Assembly (NCBI GenBank): GCA_964427955.1
Contig: CAYRWY010000178.1
Coordinates: 1-10,926 of the forward strand
Direction: 5' to 3'
Origin: JACRBK01 sp964427955
GTDB taxonomy: Bacteria > Chloroflexota > Anaerolineae > Aggregatilineales > Aggregatilineaceae
DNA length: 10,926 bases
In this document: positions 1 through 6,497 of the stretch, piece after piece
How positions within the stretch are numbered: position 1 is the first letter of the stretch
Layout: every line of letters starts with the position of its first letter
Notes under the pieces: generated by a model
Told to the model about the DNA's origin: nothing
Databases searched by the model: none
Seen by the model: the letters and a program-made list of their open reading frames with translations, nothing else
Translations under genes and position numbers: made by a program

Positions 1-130
1 TGTGGTAACGGCGGGTGCGCGCCCCGGAAAGCGATCCCATCGCGTAGCCGCCGATCCCGTTCGTGACCAGCCACTCGCGCCGCAGCATGAGATCGAGACT
101 GCCGGTAACTTCGCGTCCAAAATGTACCAT
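1..130 (-). CDS. Glycogen debranching enzyme (amylo-alpha-1,6-glucosidase family), N-terminal fragment, cut by window edge
   Basis: Only the first 43 codons are present and the gene continues past the left edge. The translation from the ATG at 130 includes REWLVTNGIGGYAMGSLSG followed by ARTRRYH. This is the characteristic opening of the bacterial/archaeal debranching-enzyme N-terminal domain (GDE_N), normally followed by a GH133-type amylo-alpha-1,6-glucosidase domain. Known family role: hydrolysis of alpha-1,6 branch points of glycogen in the cytoplasm. An AGGAG ribosome site at 137-141 lies 6 nt before the ATG and supports this start. The catalytic domain is outside the window, so activity cannot be judged. 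It lies downstream of the CBM48 protein gene on the same strand, and a hairpin occupies the spacer. The N-terminal motif is distinctive enough that I am fairly sure of the family. Confidence 0.85.
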   Translation of the reverse strand, partial: MVHFGREVTGSLDLMLRREWLVTNGIGGYAMGSLSGARTRRYH

Positions 131-147
131 CGCGCTCTCCTAGACAA

Positions 148-177
148 CCGCCCGTAGGCTCAGGCCAATACGGGCGG
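148..177 (-). terminator. Hairpin between the CBM48 gene and the debranching-enzyme gene
   Basis: CCGCCCGTA at 148-156 pairs perfectly with TACGGGCGG at 169-177 (9 bp, 12-nt loop). Read on the minus strand it is followed by TTGTCT, a poor U-tract, and then by the ribosome site of the debranching gene only 6 nt further on. It could be a weak terminator for the CBM48 transcript or a leader structure of the debranching mRNA. A second, weaker stem (193-200 with 222-229, 8 bp) lies between it and the CBM48 stop codon. Confidence 0.3.
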
Positions 178-258
178 GGAAGGTGCTATGCGGTGGGTGC
201 GATGAGGATGGAGGCGGCAGGGCACCCACTCAAAAAATATTGGAAGAACCGTTTGCCT

Positions 259-567
259 TTAGTCGGGATGGGTGTTGACCACCGAGTTATCACCGCTAAA
301 GGGGTTCGCCACGTACCGGTCCGCGTCCCAGTCATTATGCCACTGGTTCCCGTTGATCAGGTAGCGGAACTGGTACTCGCGATTCGGCTCCACCTCGATT
401 GAGATCTTGACCTTGCCGTTCTTGAGCTTGGTCATGGGGGTGGCCGTCTCGCTCCAATCGTTGAAATCACCGACCAAAAAGGCCGTTTCAACTTCGGCGG
501 CGATGGCGTCAGGCAGTACGAACTCCACTTTCACCTTGCCACTCTTGAGAAATCGCTTGGTGAACAT
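259..567 (-). CDS. Stand-alone CBM48 / isoamylase N-terminal-like (early-set) protein
   Basis: A 102-residue protein consisting of a single immunoglobulin-like early-set domain of the CBM48 / AMPK-beta glycogen-binding family. Visible hallmarks are LVGDFNDW (31-38), the TPM-K-L-NGK segment (43-52), the YQFRYLING strand (66-73) with a following W76, and NDWDADRYV (78-86). The family binds alpha-glucans and is usually an N-terminal module of branching or debranching enzymes or of AMPK beta subunits. Here no catalytic domain follows. An upstream in-frame codon exists at 588, but AAGGAG at 576-581 sits 8 nt before the ATG at 567, so 567 is the start. It lies between a sensor kinase gene and a glycogen debranching gene, which fits a glycogen-associated targeting or regulatory role. 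That role is inferred. There is no signal peptide, so it should be cytoplasmic. Confidence 0.85.
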   Translation of the reverse strand: MFTKRFLKSGKVKVEFVLPDAIAAEVETAFLVGDFNDWSETATPMTKLKNGKVKISIEVEPNREYQFRYLINGNQWHNDWDADRYVANPFSGDNSVVNTHPD

Positions 568-575
568 ACACACTT

Positions 576-581
576 CTCCTT
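576..581 (-). promoter_or_regulatory. Ribosome binding site of the CBM48 protein
   Basis: AAGGAG on the minus strand, 8 nt ahead of the ATG at 565-567. It decides the start in favour of residue 8 of the longer open frame. Confidence 0.7.
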
Positions 582-603
582 GTGCCAACGGGCTTAGCTG
601 CTC

Positions 604-631
604 ATTCTACCATGTACCCCCCCTATGACAC
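604..631 (-). promoter_or_regulatory. Candidate sigma70-type promoter for the CBM48 gene
   Basis: On the minus strand GTGTCA (626-631, 4 of 6 match to TTGACA) is followed after 16 nt by TAGAAT (604-609, 5 of 6 match to TATAAT). The transcript would begin near 597 and give a leader of about 30 nt. The spacer contains a run of seven G (617-623). The box lies in the 95-bp gap after the kinase stop codon, so CBM48 may be transcribed independently of the kinase operon. This is a consensus match only. Confidence 0.35.
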
Positions 632-662
632 CAGCATGAACTGTTGGTCGGGTTGCACAAAG

Positions 663-2717
663 TTACGCGTCGTCGCTCGATTCAAGCTTGCCTGGAGGCT
701 TGGTGCTCAAGTGGATGGTGACGGTCGTCCCCTGGCCCACCACACTGTGGAGTTCGATAGTTCCTCCCATGTTCTCGACGATGCGCTTGGCAATCGGCAG
801 GCCCAACCCGAAGCCGCGCGTGGTGTGCGCTTCATCCACCCGGAAGAAACGCTCGAAGACGCGCTCTTGCAATTCTTCAGGGATGCCGGTGCCGTTGTCC
901 TCGATGGTGACGGAGACCATCTCGCCTGGCACCGCGGTCCTGATGGAGATTTCGGTCGGCTCGATGGAATACTTGAGGGCATTGTCCAGAATGTTTTGCA
1001 GGGCGATGAACAGCAGCTCGGAATCGGCGTAGATGCCCGCGTTTCCGGCTTGGAGGTCCAGGTGGATCACCGCCCCCTTTTCCTTGACCGTATCGGCGCG
1101 ACTGCCGTACACGGTCGTGATGAATTCGTCGATGGGCAGGAATTTCAAGGGGGTAGTCAGCCCGCTGTCCAGGCGTGACATGAACACCATGCGGTAGATC
1201 AGCCCTTCGATATAGCGGCCCTGTTCCTCGATCAGTTCGACGTGCCGCCGTTTTTCGACCGGCAGCATCTGCTTCACCAGGTACGAGTTGAGGTTGATGA
1301 TCGACAACGGCGTCCGGAATTCGTGGGACGCTTTCTGGATGAACTCCGTCAGGATGCGCCCGCGTTCGCGTTCCAGCGCCCATTCGAGGGCTTGCTTCTC
1401 GAAACGCTGGCGTTCGACCATCTCGTGCTTCAGCTTGTCGTTGATCTCCGAAAGCTCCTGCGTGCGTTTTTCGACCCGATCTTCCAGCGTTGCCCGCGCG
1501 CTCTCCAGCTCGGTCGTCATCTGGTTGAAGGTCTTGGCCAGCGTCCCGACCTCGTCGCTCGACGTGACGGGCGATTTGAGGTGCAGGCCGCCTTCGGCGA
1601 TCTGTTTCGCCACCGCCGTCAGGGTGCGGATCGGTTGGGTGATCCGCCGGGAGACAAAATAGGACGACACCAGCGACGTGATCAACAGCAGCCCGCTGAG
1701 CACCAGAATGCCCGTCGTCTGCCGTTGGATCGGCTGGTAGTACTGCTGAGCCGGTTGCGATACGACCAGGTGCCACGGCACGGTATCCAGTTCGACGACC
1801 GCGATCCGTTCTTCCTTGTCGGCGTGGGGCGTCGTAAAGCCGGAAACGACCCGCCGTGAGCGGGTTTCGGACAGGATGCCCACCAGGTCCGGCACCGGAA
1901 CGCTGACCTCCGCATCGGGCAGGGGCGGTAAGGCAAATTGGCCCTTGAGAGCCGCGATCTCGCCGGGTGAATAGGTGGCGATACTGCGAAAGAGAAGGTC
2001 TTCGTGCTGGGTGTCCACCACGCGCACGTAATTCGGGTCGAAGATGGCGACCTCAAGGTCTTGGCGCCGGACGCTGCCAAAAACGATGTTTTGAACGCTG
2101 GCGATAGAGACTTGAATGCGCAGCACCCCGATCACCGAATTCGGGGCGGTCGTCTCGCGCAAGGGGAGCGCGTAGTAGTAATAAATCCCGCCCCGGTCCG
2201 GGCGGTACTGAATGGCCGAGATATTGATCGCGCCGCCCAACAGGGTGTCCCGAAAATAAGGCTGCTGGGATTCGTCGGCCCCGATGTTTTCCGTGGCCGT
2301 ATCCAGAATGTTCCGCCCGGTGCGATCCAGGAGCGCCTGCGACAGCACGTAGTATTCGTCCCACGGCTCGATTTCGAGCGAGTCGAGGGTTTGCCGGGTG
2401 CTGTTGCGAAAGTCGGTGTCCTGACGCTGTTCTTCGTCCGCTTGCAGAAATTCGAGGAAGGCGGGCAGCCGTGAGCCTACGCTGAACACCTGCCGGTTGC
2501 TGCGATTGAATTCGTCCACGCGGTCGGCGATCTGTGTGGCGCTCACCAACAGGGCGTCGTCGGCGTTGGCCAGCAGTTGGGATCGCAGCCAGTGATTGAA
2601 CGCCATCACAATCGCCACCGTCAGCAGGGTGTTCAAGAGAAACACCCCGATCAGCCGCGTTTGGATGGTCGAAAACAACTTTGCGATCAACGCCGACGGA
2701 TGAATTCGGTTTCGCAA
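663..2717 (-). CDS. Membrane sensor histidine kinase with Cache-like extracytoplasmic domain, HAMP, HisKA and HATPase
   Basis: 684 residues from a TTG codon. Order: short cytoplasmic tail; membrane helix about 22-40; extracytoplasmic region about 41-335 resembling a double-Cache (dCache) ligand sensor (YYYYALPLRE around 179-188 and VPWHLVVSQ at 313-321 are typical strands); membrane helix about 336-355; HAMP about 356-409; a charged coiled coil about 404-455; HisKA with H465 in KASHEFRTPLS; then the ATPase domain with N-box N575/N579, G1 box DNGTG (607-611), F-box FERFF (621-625) and G2 box GFGLGL (635-640). All residues needed for autophosphorylation are present. It is 2 nt downstream of a solute-binding protein gene, so the two are probably translationally coupled and may share a signal. 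No response regulator lies in the window, so the phosphorylation target is unknown. The ligand class is inferred only from the neighbour. Confidence 0.92.
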   Translation of the reverse strand: MRNRIHPSALIAKLFSTIQTRLIGVFLLNTLLTVAIVMAFNHWLRSQLLANADDALLVSATQIADRVDEFNRSNRQVFSVGSRLPAFLEFLQADEEQRQDTDFRNSTRQTLDSLEIEPWDEYYVLSQALLDRTGRNILDTATENIGADESQQPYFRDTLLGGAINISAIQYRPDRGGIYYYYALPLRETTAPNSVIGVLRIQVSIASVQNIVFGSVRRQDLEVAIFDPNYVRVVDTQHEDLLFRSIATYSPGEIAALKGQFALPPLPDAEVSVPVPDLVGILSETRSRRVVSGFTTPHADKEERIAVVELDTVPWHLVVSQPAQQYYQPIQRQTTGILVLSGLLLITSLVSSYFVSRRITQPIRTLTAVAKQIAEGGLHLKSPVTSSDEVGTLAKTFNQMTTELESARATLEDRVEKRTQELSEINDKLKHEMVERQRFEKQALEWALERERGRILTEFIQKASHEFRTPLSIINLNSYLVKQMLPVEKRRHVELIEEQGRYIEGLIYRMVFMSRLDSGLTTPLKFLPIDEFITTVYGSRADTVKEKGAVIHLDLQAGNAGIYADSELLFIALQNILDNALKYSIEPTEISIRTAVPGEMVSVTIEDNGTGIPEELQERVFERFFRVDEAHTTRGFGLGLPIAKRIVENMGGTIELHSVVGQGTTVTIHLSTKPPGKLESSDDA

Positions 2718-2719
2718 GG

Positions 2720-3994
2720 TTAGTGCAGGGCCTCAAGCGCCGCTTGCGCCTCGTCCATAATGTCCGGGATGGGACGGTCCGTTTTCAGCACTGCCGTGAG
2801 CAGTTCGTTGTAGATCGTCCAGGTTTCCCTCGGATGATTCTCCCACTGTGGGAGAATGGTCAGGCTCTCGTTGTTCAACAACTCGTCGATGAACGTAGCC
2901 GTGTCGGGATCGACTGTCTCTTGAATGCCGCTCAGCACCGAGCGCCGGACCGGCAGCCGCCCCAACTGCGTGAAAACCCGTTCCTGGACCTCGCTGCTGA
3001 TCAACAGTTCCAGCCATTCGCGGGCTAGTTCAGGGTGCGGGGCTTTGCTGGGCGCGCCAAACAGCACGTTGCCCACCAGCAGATTCGCGGCGTGACCGTC
3101 GCGCGGGATGGGAATGCTGGAATAGCGGCAGGTGGTGCACCCGGCATCTTTGGCCCAGCCCACGTGCCAGCTTCCGGCGATCTGGTAGGCCGACAACCCC
3201 CGGAAGAGGGCTTCGTAGACCTCGGTTTCATTGGTGTTGTCGATCAGGCCCGGCGGGGTGTAGGTGGTGAGTTCGCGCAGCATTTCGTAAACGGGCAGCG
3301 CGTTGGGATTGTCGAAGCGGGGCACAGTGCATTCGGCGTTGGCGCAGGGCAGGGCATCGCGCTGGGCCAGGTACACGGAGATGCGGAAGGCGGAGCCGAC
3401 AGCCGTTCCGCCCGGCCCTTGCAGCGTATAGCCGAAATAGTCGCCCGCGCCCGCCGTCGTGATCGCCGCCGCCTCGGCCAGCAGTTCATCCCAATCCTGC
3501 GGCGGCTGGTCGCAGTCCAGGCCCGCCGCGTCGATCACCTGGCAGTTCCGCTCGAAGGCGAAAACGCCGGTGAACATCGGCATGGCATAGACGTGGCTTT
3601 CATAGGTGGCCCCGGCGTAAGTGGCGGGCACGATGTCGTCCGCGTAGCGCGTGATGATGTCGTCCAGCGGCAGCAGTTCCCCGGCGGCGGCAAAGGCCCG
3701 GAAGTAGTTCTCGCCGATCACCACGTCGGGCGGTCGGCCCATGAGAATCGCGTTCTGCAAATTCTGGCGCAGCGCTTCGTCCCAGCCCTGGTCGGTGATG
3801 ACGATCTTCAGATCCGGGTGCCGCTCCTGAAAGGTGGCGGTGATATATTGATCCAGGTGGAGACCCGAAGGTCCCCACACGATAAAGGTGTTGTCGTCCT
3901 CTTGCTGGGCGGCCAGAGTCTGAGGGCGAAATCCGGCCAGGCCCGCGAGGAACGCCAGCATGATCATCACGGTCGATGTGATTTTCCTGTGCAT
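2720..3994 (-). CDS. Secreted family-1 extracellular solute-binding protein (sugar-type)
   Basis: 424 residues. Residues 1-30 form a Sec signal peptide (basic HRK, hydrophobic core VMIMLAFLAGLAG, likely cleavage after LAA near 29). The mature part has the SBP_bac_1 pattern: FIVWGP start, FQERHPDLKIV (55-65), GRPPDVVIGENYF (86-98), LLPLDDIITRY (107-117), YAMPMFTGVFAFERN (136-150), and LGRLPVRRSVL (344-354), the usual C-terminal signature of sugar-binding members. No lipobox cysteine is present. Six cysteines occur as close pairs: 151/161, 217/222 and 286/289. The frame is open further upstream, but AAGGGGG at 4001-4007 and the signal peptide fix the ATG at 3994. Family members usually deliver sugars to ABC permeases. 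None is adjacent, and the next gene, 2 nt away, is a sensor kinase, so a sensing role is likely by inference. The ligand cannot be read from the sequence. Confidence 0.9.
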   Translation of the reverse strand: MHRKITSTVMIMLAFLAGLAGFRPQTLAAQQEDDNTFIVWGPSGLHLDQYITATFQERHPDLKIVITDQGWDEALRQNLQNAILMGRPPDVVIGENYFRAFAAAGELLPLDDIITRYADDIVPATYAGATYESHVYAMPMFTGVFAFERNCQVIDAAGLDCDQPPQDWDELLAEAAAITTAGAGDYFGYTLQGPGGTAVGSAFRISVYLAQRDALPCANAECTVPRFDNPNALPVYEMLRELTTYTPPGLIDNTNETEVYEALFRGLSAYQIAGSWHVGWAKDAGCTTCRYSSIPIPRDGHAANLLVGNVLFGAPSKAPHPELAREWLELLISSEVQERVFTQLGRLPVRRSVLSGIQETVDPDTATFIDELLNNESLTILPQWENHPRETWTIYNELLTAVLKTDRPIPDIMDEAQAALEALH

Positions 3995-4000
3995 GGCTGA

Positions 4001-4007
4001 CCCCCTT
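4001..4007 (-). promoter_or_regulatory. Ribosome binding site of the solute-binding protein
   Basis: AAGGGGG on the minus strand, 6 nt before the ATG at 3992-3994. It selects the start that gives a clean signal peptide over a start 35 codons upstream. Confidence 0.65.
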
Positions 4008-4063
4008 GAATCAGGCGTTCCGCTCGTCGTAGTACACGTTGGCTGAAATACGCCATTGGTTCT

Positions 4064-4113
4064 GTAGGGGCAGAGCTTGCTCTGCCCAGGGCGCAGCAAG
4101 CTGACGCCCCTAC
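4064..4113. repeat. Twin-hairpin intergenic repeat, GTAGGGGC...GCCCCTAC type
   Basis: Outer arms GTAGGGGC (4064-4071) and GCCCCTAC (4106-4113) are perfect inverted repeats. Inside lie two hairpins: GGGCAGAGC/GCTCTGCCC (4068-4076 with 4079-4087, 2-nt loop), and a 9-bp stem with one bulged A (4089-4097 with 4100-4109, loop AA). It sits between the branching-enzyme stop and the solute-binding protein start. It may end the upstream transcript, but no U-tract follows on the minus strand. The same architecture recurs at 6311-6364. Confidence 0.8.
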
Positions 4114-4188
4114 GAAAAACCCTGGATCAACTTCTGCCCGACTGTACTGGAATTCCCGCGCATCCACCGGAGTGCGGGTCGGCGCAAC

Positions 4189-6027
4189 TTACGCCGTGCA
4201 CCACCACCGGTAGTCGATGTCAGGATAGAGCCGGTCTTTCTCCCACAACTGCGCGGCCAGCGTGGTATCGGGCGACTGGCGCTCGACGCTGGTCGCCAGC
4301 GACAGGAAGCGTTCCAGGTGCTGGCTGAAACGCTGGACGGCATACTGGCGGGCCTGCCCGGTCGTGACCAGGAACGGCCAGTCGGAGCTTTCGAGCAGCA
4401 GCAGCTCGCGCGCGGCCTGGTTGAGCACGCCCCGGATCACGTCGTCGGCGTAGTGATCCTTGTGGCGGTTGGCCAGCCGCTCCATCTGCGCTTCGGCTTC
4501 GTGGATCGGTTCCCAGATCCAGTGGGTTTCGTTGTTGTCCCAGGTGAAATGCGTCCCGCCCGCGCCCCAACTGCCCTCGGGCAGGTGGATCACCTGGTCG
4601 GGCGGATTCGTCTCGATGTAGTCGGTGGCGGTGGTCAGGTCTACGACGGGACTGGCCGCCAGCAGCCGGAGCACCTGTTTGATCCATTCCACGCCCTCGA
4701 ACCACCAGTGGCCGAACAGCTCCGTATCGTAGTTGGACGCGATCAGCCCGAAACCCGCGCCGTTGTCCCACTGCGCCTGCAAGATGCGCTCGACCAGTGC
4801 GGCGAAGTCCTGGGCGTGCATCCGCACTTTCTGCGCGGCCCAATCCGGGTGATAAAAATCCTTGTCGCCCAGGTCCACTTTGGCCCCGGTCACGCGCCAG
4901 TATTGCAGCCCGCTGACGCCGTCCTTGCGGTGAAACTCGCGGTAATCGAAGTCACCGGGATAGCCCCAGTCCGCCGACCAGACGCGCTGGCCGGTTTCGT
5001 TGTTGCGCCCGATCACCGCCACGCCGCTGTGCTGATCGGCGTCCGGCCCGGCGGTCGAGTCGCTGACGTAGTAGGCGCGGAAGGTCGTCAGCGGCGTAGT
5101 GGGCAGCGGCTTGGCCGACATGGGCACCAGGTAGCGGCGGCGAATCTCGCCATACGGCCCGATGGCCTCTCCCGCTGCCACGCCGACCGGCGCGCCGCCC
5201 GTGATCAGGTGCGTCTCGCTGAAGAAGACCTTCAGCCCGTATTCGGCCAGGAAGTGCTCGATGCCGGGCCGGATGCGCCCTTCGGCGTCGTAGTAGGCGG
5301 GGCGGTAGGCGCATTCGGGCAGCCAGATGCCGCGCGGGGCACGGTTGAAGAAGCGTTTGTAGCTCTGCACGCCGGTTTTCAACTGGCCGCGGATGGCGCT
5401 GTCCCGGCCCAGCAGCGGCAAATAGCCGTGGGTCGCGGCGCAGGTGATGATCTCCAGGTAGCCCTCGTCTTGCAGCCGCTTGAAGGCGCCGATCAGGTCG
5501 CGCTGGTAGACGCGATCCAGCGAGTCTTTGATGTGCTCGTAATACTGCTGGTAGAACTGCGCCAGGAATTCGAGGTGCTCGTTGCCGACCCACCAGGGCT
5601 TCTCCTGGGGTGGGGCGATCAATTCCTCTTCGTCGGCTTCTTCGAGCGCCTCCTCGACGGCTTCGCGATCCACTGGCGGCAGGGCGCTTTCTTCGGCTTC
5701 CTCGCGGGGGACGCCCTGGGCTTCGTCTTCACCGCGGAAGCGCAGCACGTCTTGTTTGGCGCGCGCGATCTTGTCGCTCAGATATTCGTCCAGGTGATCC
5801 AGCACGTCGGCGTCGGCCAACTGCTCGGCCAGCACCGGGGTGATCCCGATCGTCAGCTTGAATTTGACCCCTTCGGCGCGCAGCTCGTACAGCGCGTTCA
5901 GCAGGGGGATGTACGTTTCGCACGCGGCCTCATGAATCCATTCCTCACCATGCGGCCAGCGTCCCGCCAACCGCGCGTAGGGCAGGTGACTGTGCAGGAC
6001 GAAAGTAAACGCGCCAATCGAAGCCAT
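4189..6027 (-). CDS. GH57 1,4-alpha-glucan (glycogen) branching enzyme
   Basis: 612 residues. Family hallmarks: HSHLPYAR (12-19) at the N-terminus, WLPECAYRP (235-243) holding the expected nucleophile E238, and SNYDTELFGHWWFEG (431-445) holding the expected acid/base D434. These correspond to Glu183 and Asp354 of the Thermococcus TK1436 branching enzyme. The helical C-terminal part (about 508-605) matches the DUF1957-type tail of this branch of GH57. Known role: cleaving an alpha-1,4 chain and re-attaching it as an alpha-1,6 branch, in the cytoplasm. An open extension to 6099 exists, but homologues start at the MASIGAFTFVLHSHLPY segment, so the ATG at 6027 is used; its ribosome site (AAAGAGAG) is weak. 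Residues about 98-142 are a Glu/Asp-rich, low-complexity insertion not needed for the fold. Neighbouring glycogen genes support the call. Alternative: amylase/4-alpha-glucanotransferase specificity within GH57. Confidence 0.92.
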   Translation of the reverse strand: MASIGAFTFVLHSHLPYARLAGRWPHGEEWIHEAACETYIPLLNALYELRAEGVKFKLTIGITPVLAEQLADADVLDHLDEYLSDKIARAKQDVLRFRGEDEAQGVPREEAEESALPPVDREAVEEALEEADEEELIAPPQEKPWWVGNEHLEFLAQFYQQYYEHIKDSLDRVYQRDLIGAFKRLQDEGYLEIITCAATHGYLPLLGRDSAIRGQLKTGVQSYKRFFNRAPRGIWLPECAYRPAYYDAEGRIRPGIEHFLAEYGLKVFFSETHLITGGAPVGVAAGEAIGPYGEIRRRYLVPMSAKPLPTTPLTTFRAYYVSDSTAGPDADQHSGVAVIGRNNETGQRVWSADWGYPGDFDYREFHRKDGVSGLQYWRVTGAKVDLGDKDFYHPDWAAQKVRMHAQDFAALVERILQAQWDNGAGFGLIASNYDTELFGHWWFEGVEWIKQVLRLLAASPVVDLTTATDYIETNPPDQVIHLPEGSWGAGGTHFTWDNNETHWIWEPIHEAEAQMERLANRHKDHYADDVIRGVLNQAARELLLLESSDWPFLVTTGQARQYAVQRFSQHLERFLSLATSVERQSPDTTLAAQLWEKDRLYPDIDYRWWCTA

Positions 6028-6073
6028 GCGACACTCTCTTTCGGTAGGTAGAGTCCTAATTTTGCCTGACGCA

Positions 6074-6190
6074 TTCATTGATGCTGTTGGCGAATTCATA
6101 CCTCACCCCTAAATCCCCTCTCCGCCCTCGGAGAGGGGGCCGGGGGGTGAGGTAGGCTCTGGCACATCGTTCGCCAACAGCATCTTCATT
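6074..6190. mobile_element. Candidate MITE-like non-autonomous element with 15-bp terminal inverted repeats and 6-bp direct flanks
   Basis: GATGCTGTTGGCGAA (6080-6094) and its exact reverse complement TTCGCCAACAGCATC (6170-6184) bound a 105-bp segment. Directly outside, TTCATT occurs at 6074-6079 and again at 6185-6190, as expected of a target-site duplication. Inside is a two-part hairpin (6101-6152). There is no open frame for a transposase, so any movement would depend on an enzyme encoded elsewhere. The element ends 52 bp before the branching-enzyme ATG and may therefore lie in its promoter or leader. The repeats are read directly; calling it mobile is inference. Confidence 0.55.
6101..6152. 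repeat. CCTCACCCC...GGGGTGAGG hairpin repeat (nested)
   Basis: Outer arms 6101-6109 and 6144-6152 (CCTCACCCC/GGGGTGAGG) and inner arms 6115-6123 and 6130-6138 (CCCCTCTCC/GGAGAGGGG, 6-nt loop) pair perfectly and form one long interrupted stem. The 23 bp of the left arm (6101-6123) recur exactly, inverted, at 8705-8727. It is typical of dispersed intergenic repeats and lies inside the candidate mobile element. Confidence 0.85.
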
Positions 6191-6310
6191 GTAGTCGCAA
6201 GGGGTGGGATCGGACAAACGGACCGGGGATGGTTCGATTTCCGCCGGGAGATCAACCTCCCCCGATCTCCTGGCCCCGCGGTGGTCCAGTCACCCACAGT
6301 TTTTGATCGG

Positions 6311-6364
6311 GTAGGGGCGGACTAAGGTGTCCGCCCGCGGGAGCACACGCTGGTGCTCCCCTAC
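6311..6364. repeat. Twin-hairpin intergenic repeat, GTAGGGG...CCCCTAC type
   Basis: Outer arms GTAGGGG (6311-6317) and CCCCTAC (6358-6364). Inside are two hairpins: GGGCGGAC/GTCCGCCC (6315-6322 with 6329-6336) and GGGAGCAC/GTGCTCCC (6339-6346 with 6353-6360), each with a 6-nt loop. The layout is the same as at 4064-4113, although the inner stem sequences differ. Confidence 0.8.
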
Positions 6365-6463
6365 GAGTCTTCACATTTATCAAAAGTGTCGGACGATGAA
6401 CCACCCAGTGGCGAGGCGGGGCAGCGCGTGGAAGTGTCGGTCAGGGAGATCCGCACGCTTTTT

Positions 6464-6497
6464 CCCCTCTCCCATCGTGAGGGGTCAGGGGGGAGGG
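6464..6497. repeat. Degenerate copy of the CCCCTCTCC hairpin repeat
   Basis: CCCCTC (6464-6469) pairs with GAGGGG (6479-6484) across a 9-nt loop, followed by a G-rich arm TCAGGGGGGAGGG. It resembles a decayed or variant member of the family at 6101-6152. It starts 12 nt downstream of the zinc-ribbon gene stop codon (in its transcription direction), so it may help end that transcript. Confidence 0.5.

Noticed and set aside
193..402. A 69-codon plus-strand frame over the CBM48 3' end
   Set aside because: No ribosome site, hydrophobic Val/Pro-rich shadow composition, antisense to the CBM48 gene.
3035..4000. A 321-codon plus-strand frame antisense to the solute-binding protein
   Set aside because: No motif, Arg/Gly/Val-rich product, and full overlap with a well-supported secreted protein on the other strand.
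4318..6051. A 577-codon open frame on the plus strand antisense to the branching enzyme
   Set aside because: Its product is a V/G/R/Q-rich composition without motifs, as expected from the complementary strand of a GC-rich gene. The minus-strand frame has clear GH57 motifs.
6109..6297. A 62-codon minus-strand frame in the repeat-rich interval
   Set aside because: It is made largely of the hairpin repeat and inverted-repeat sequence (PTSPPGPLSEGGEGI is the translated repeat) and has no ribosome site.
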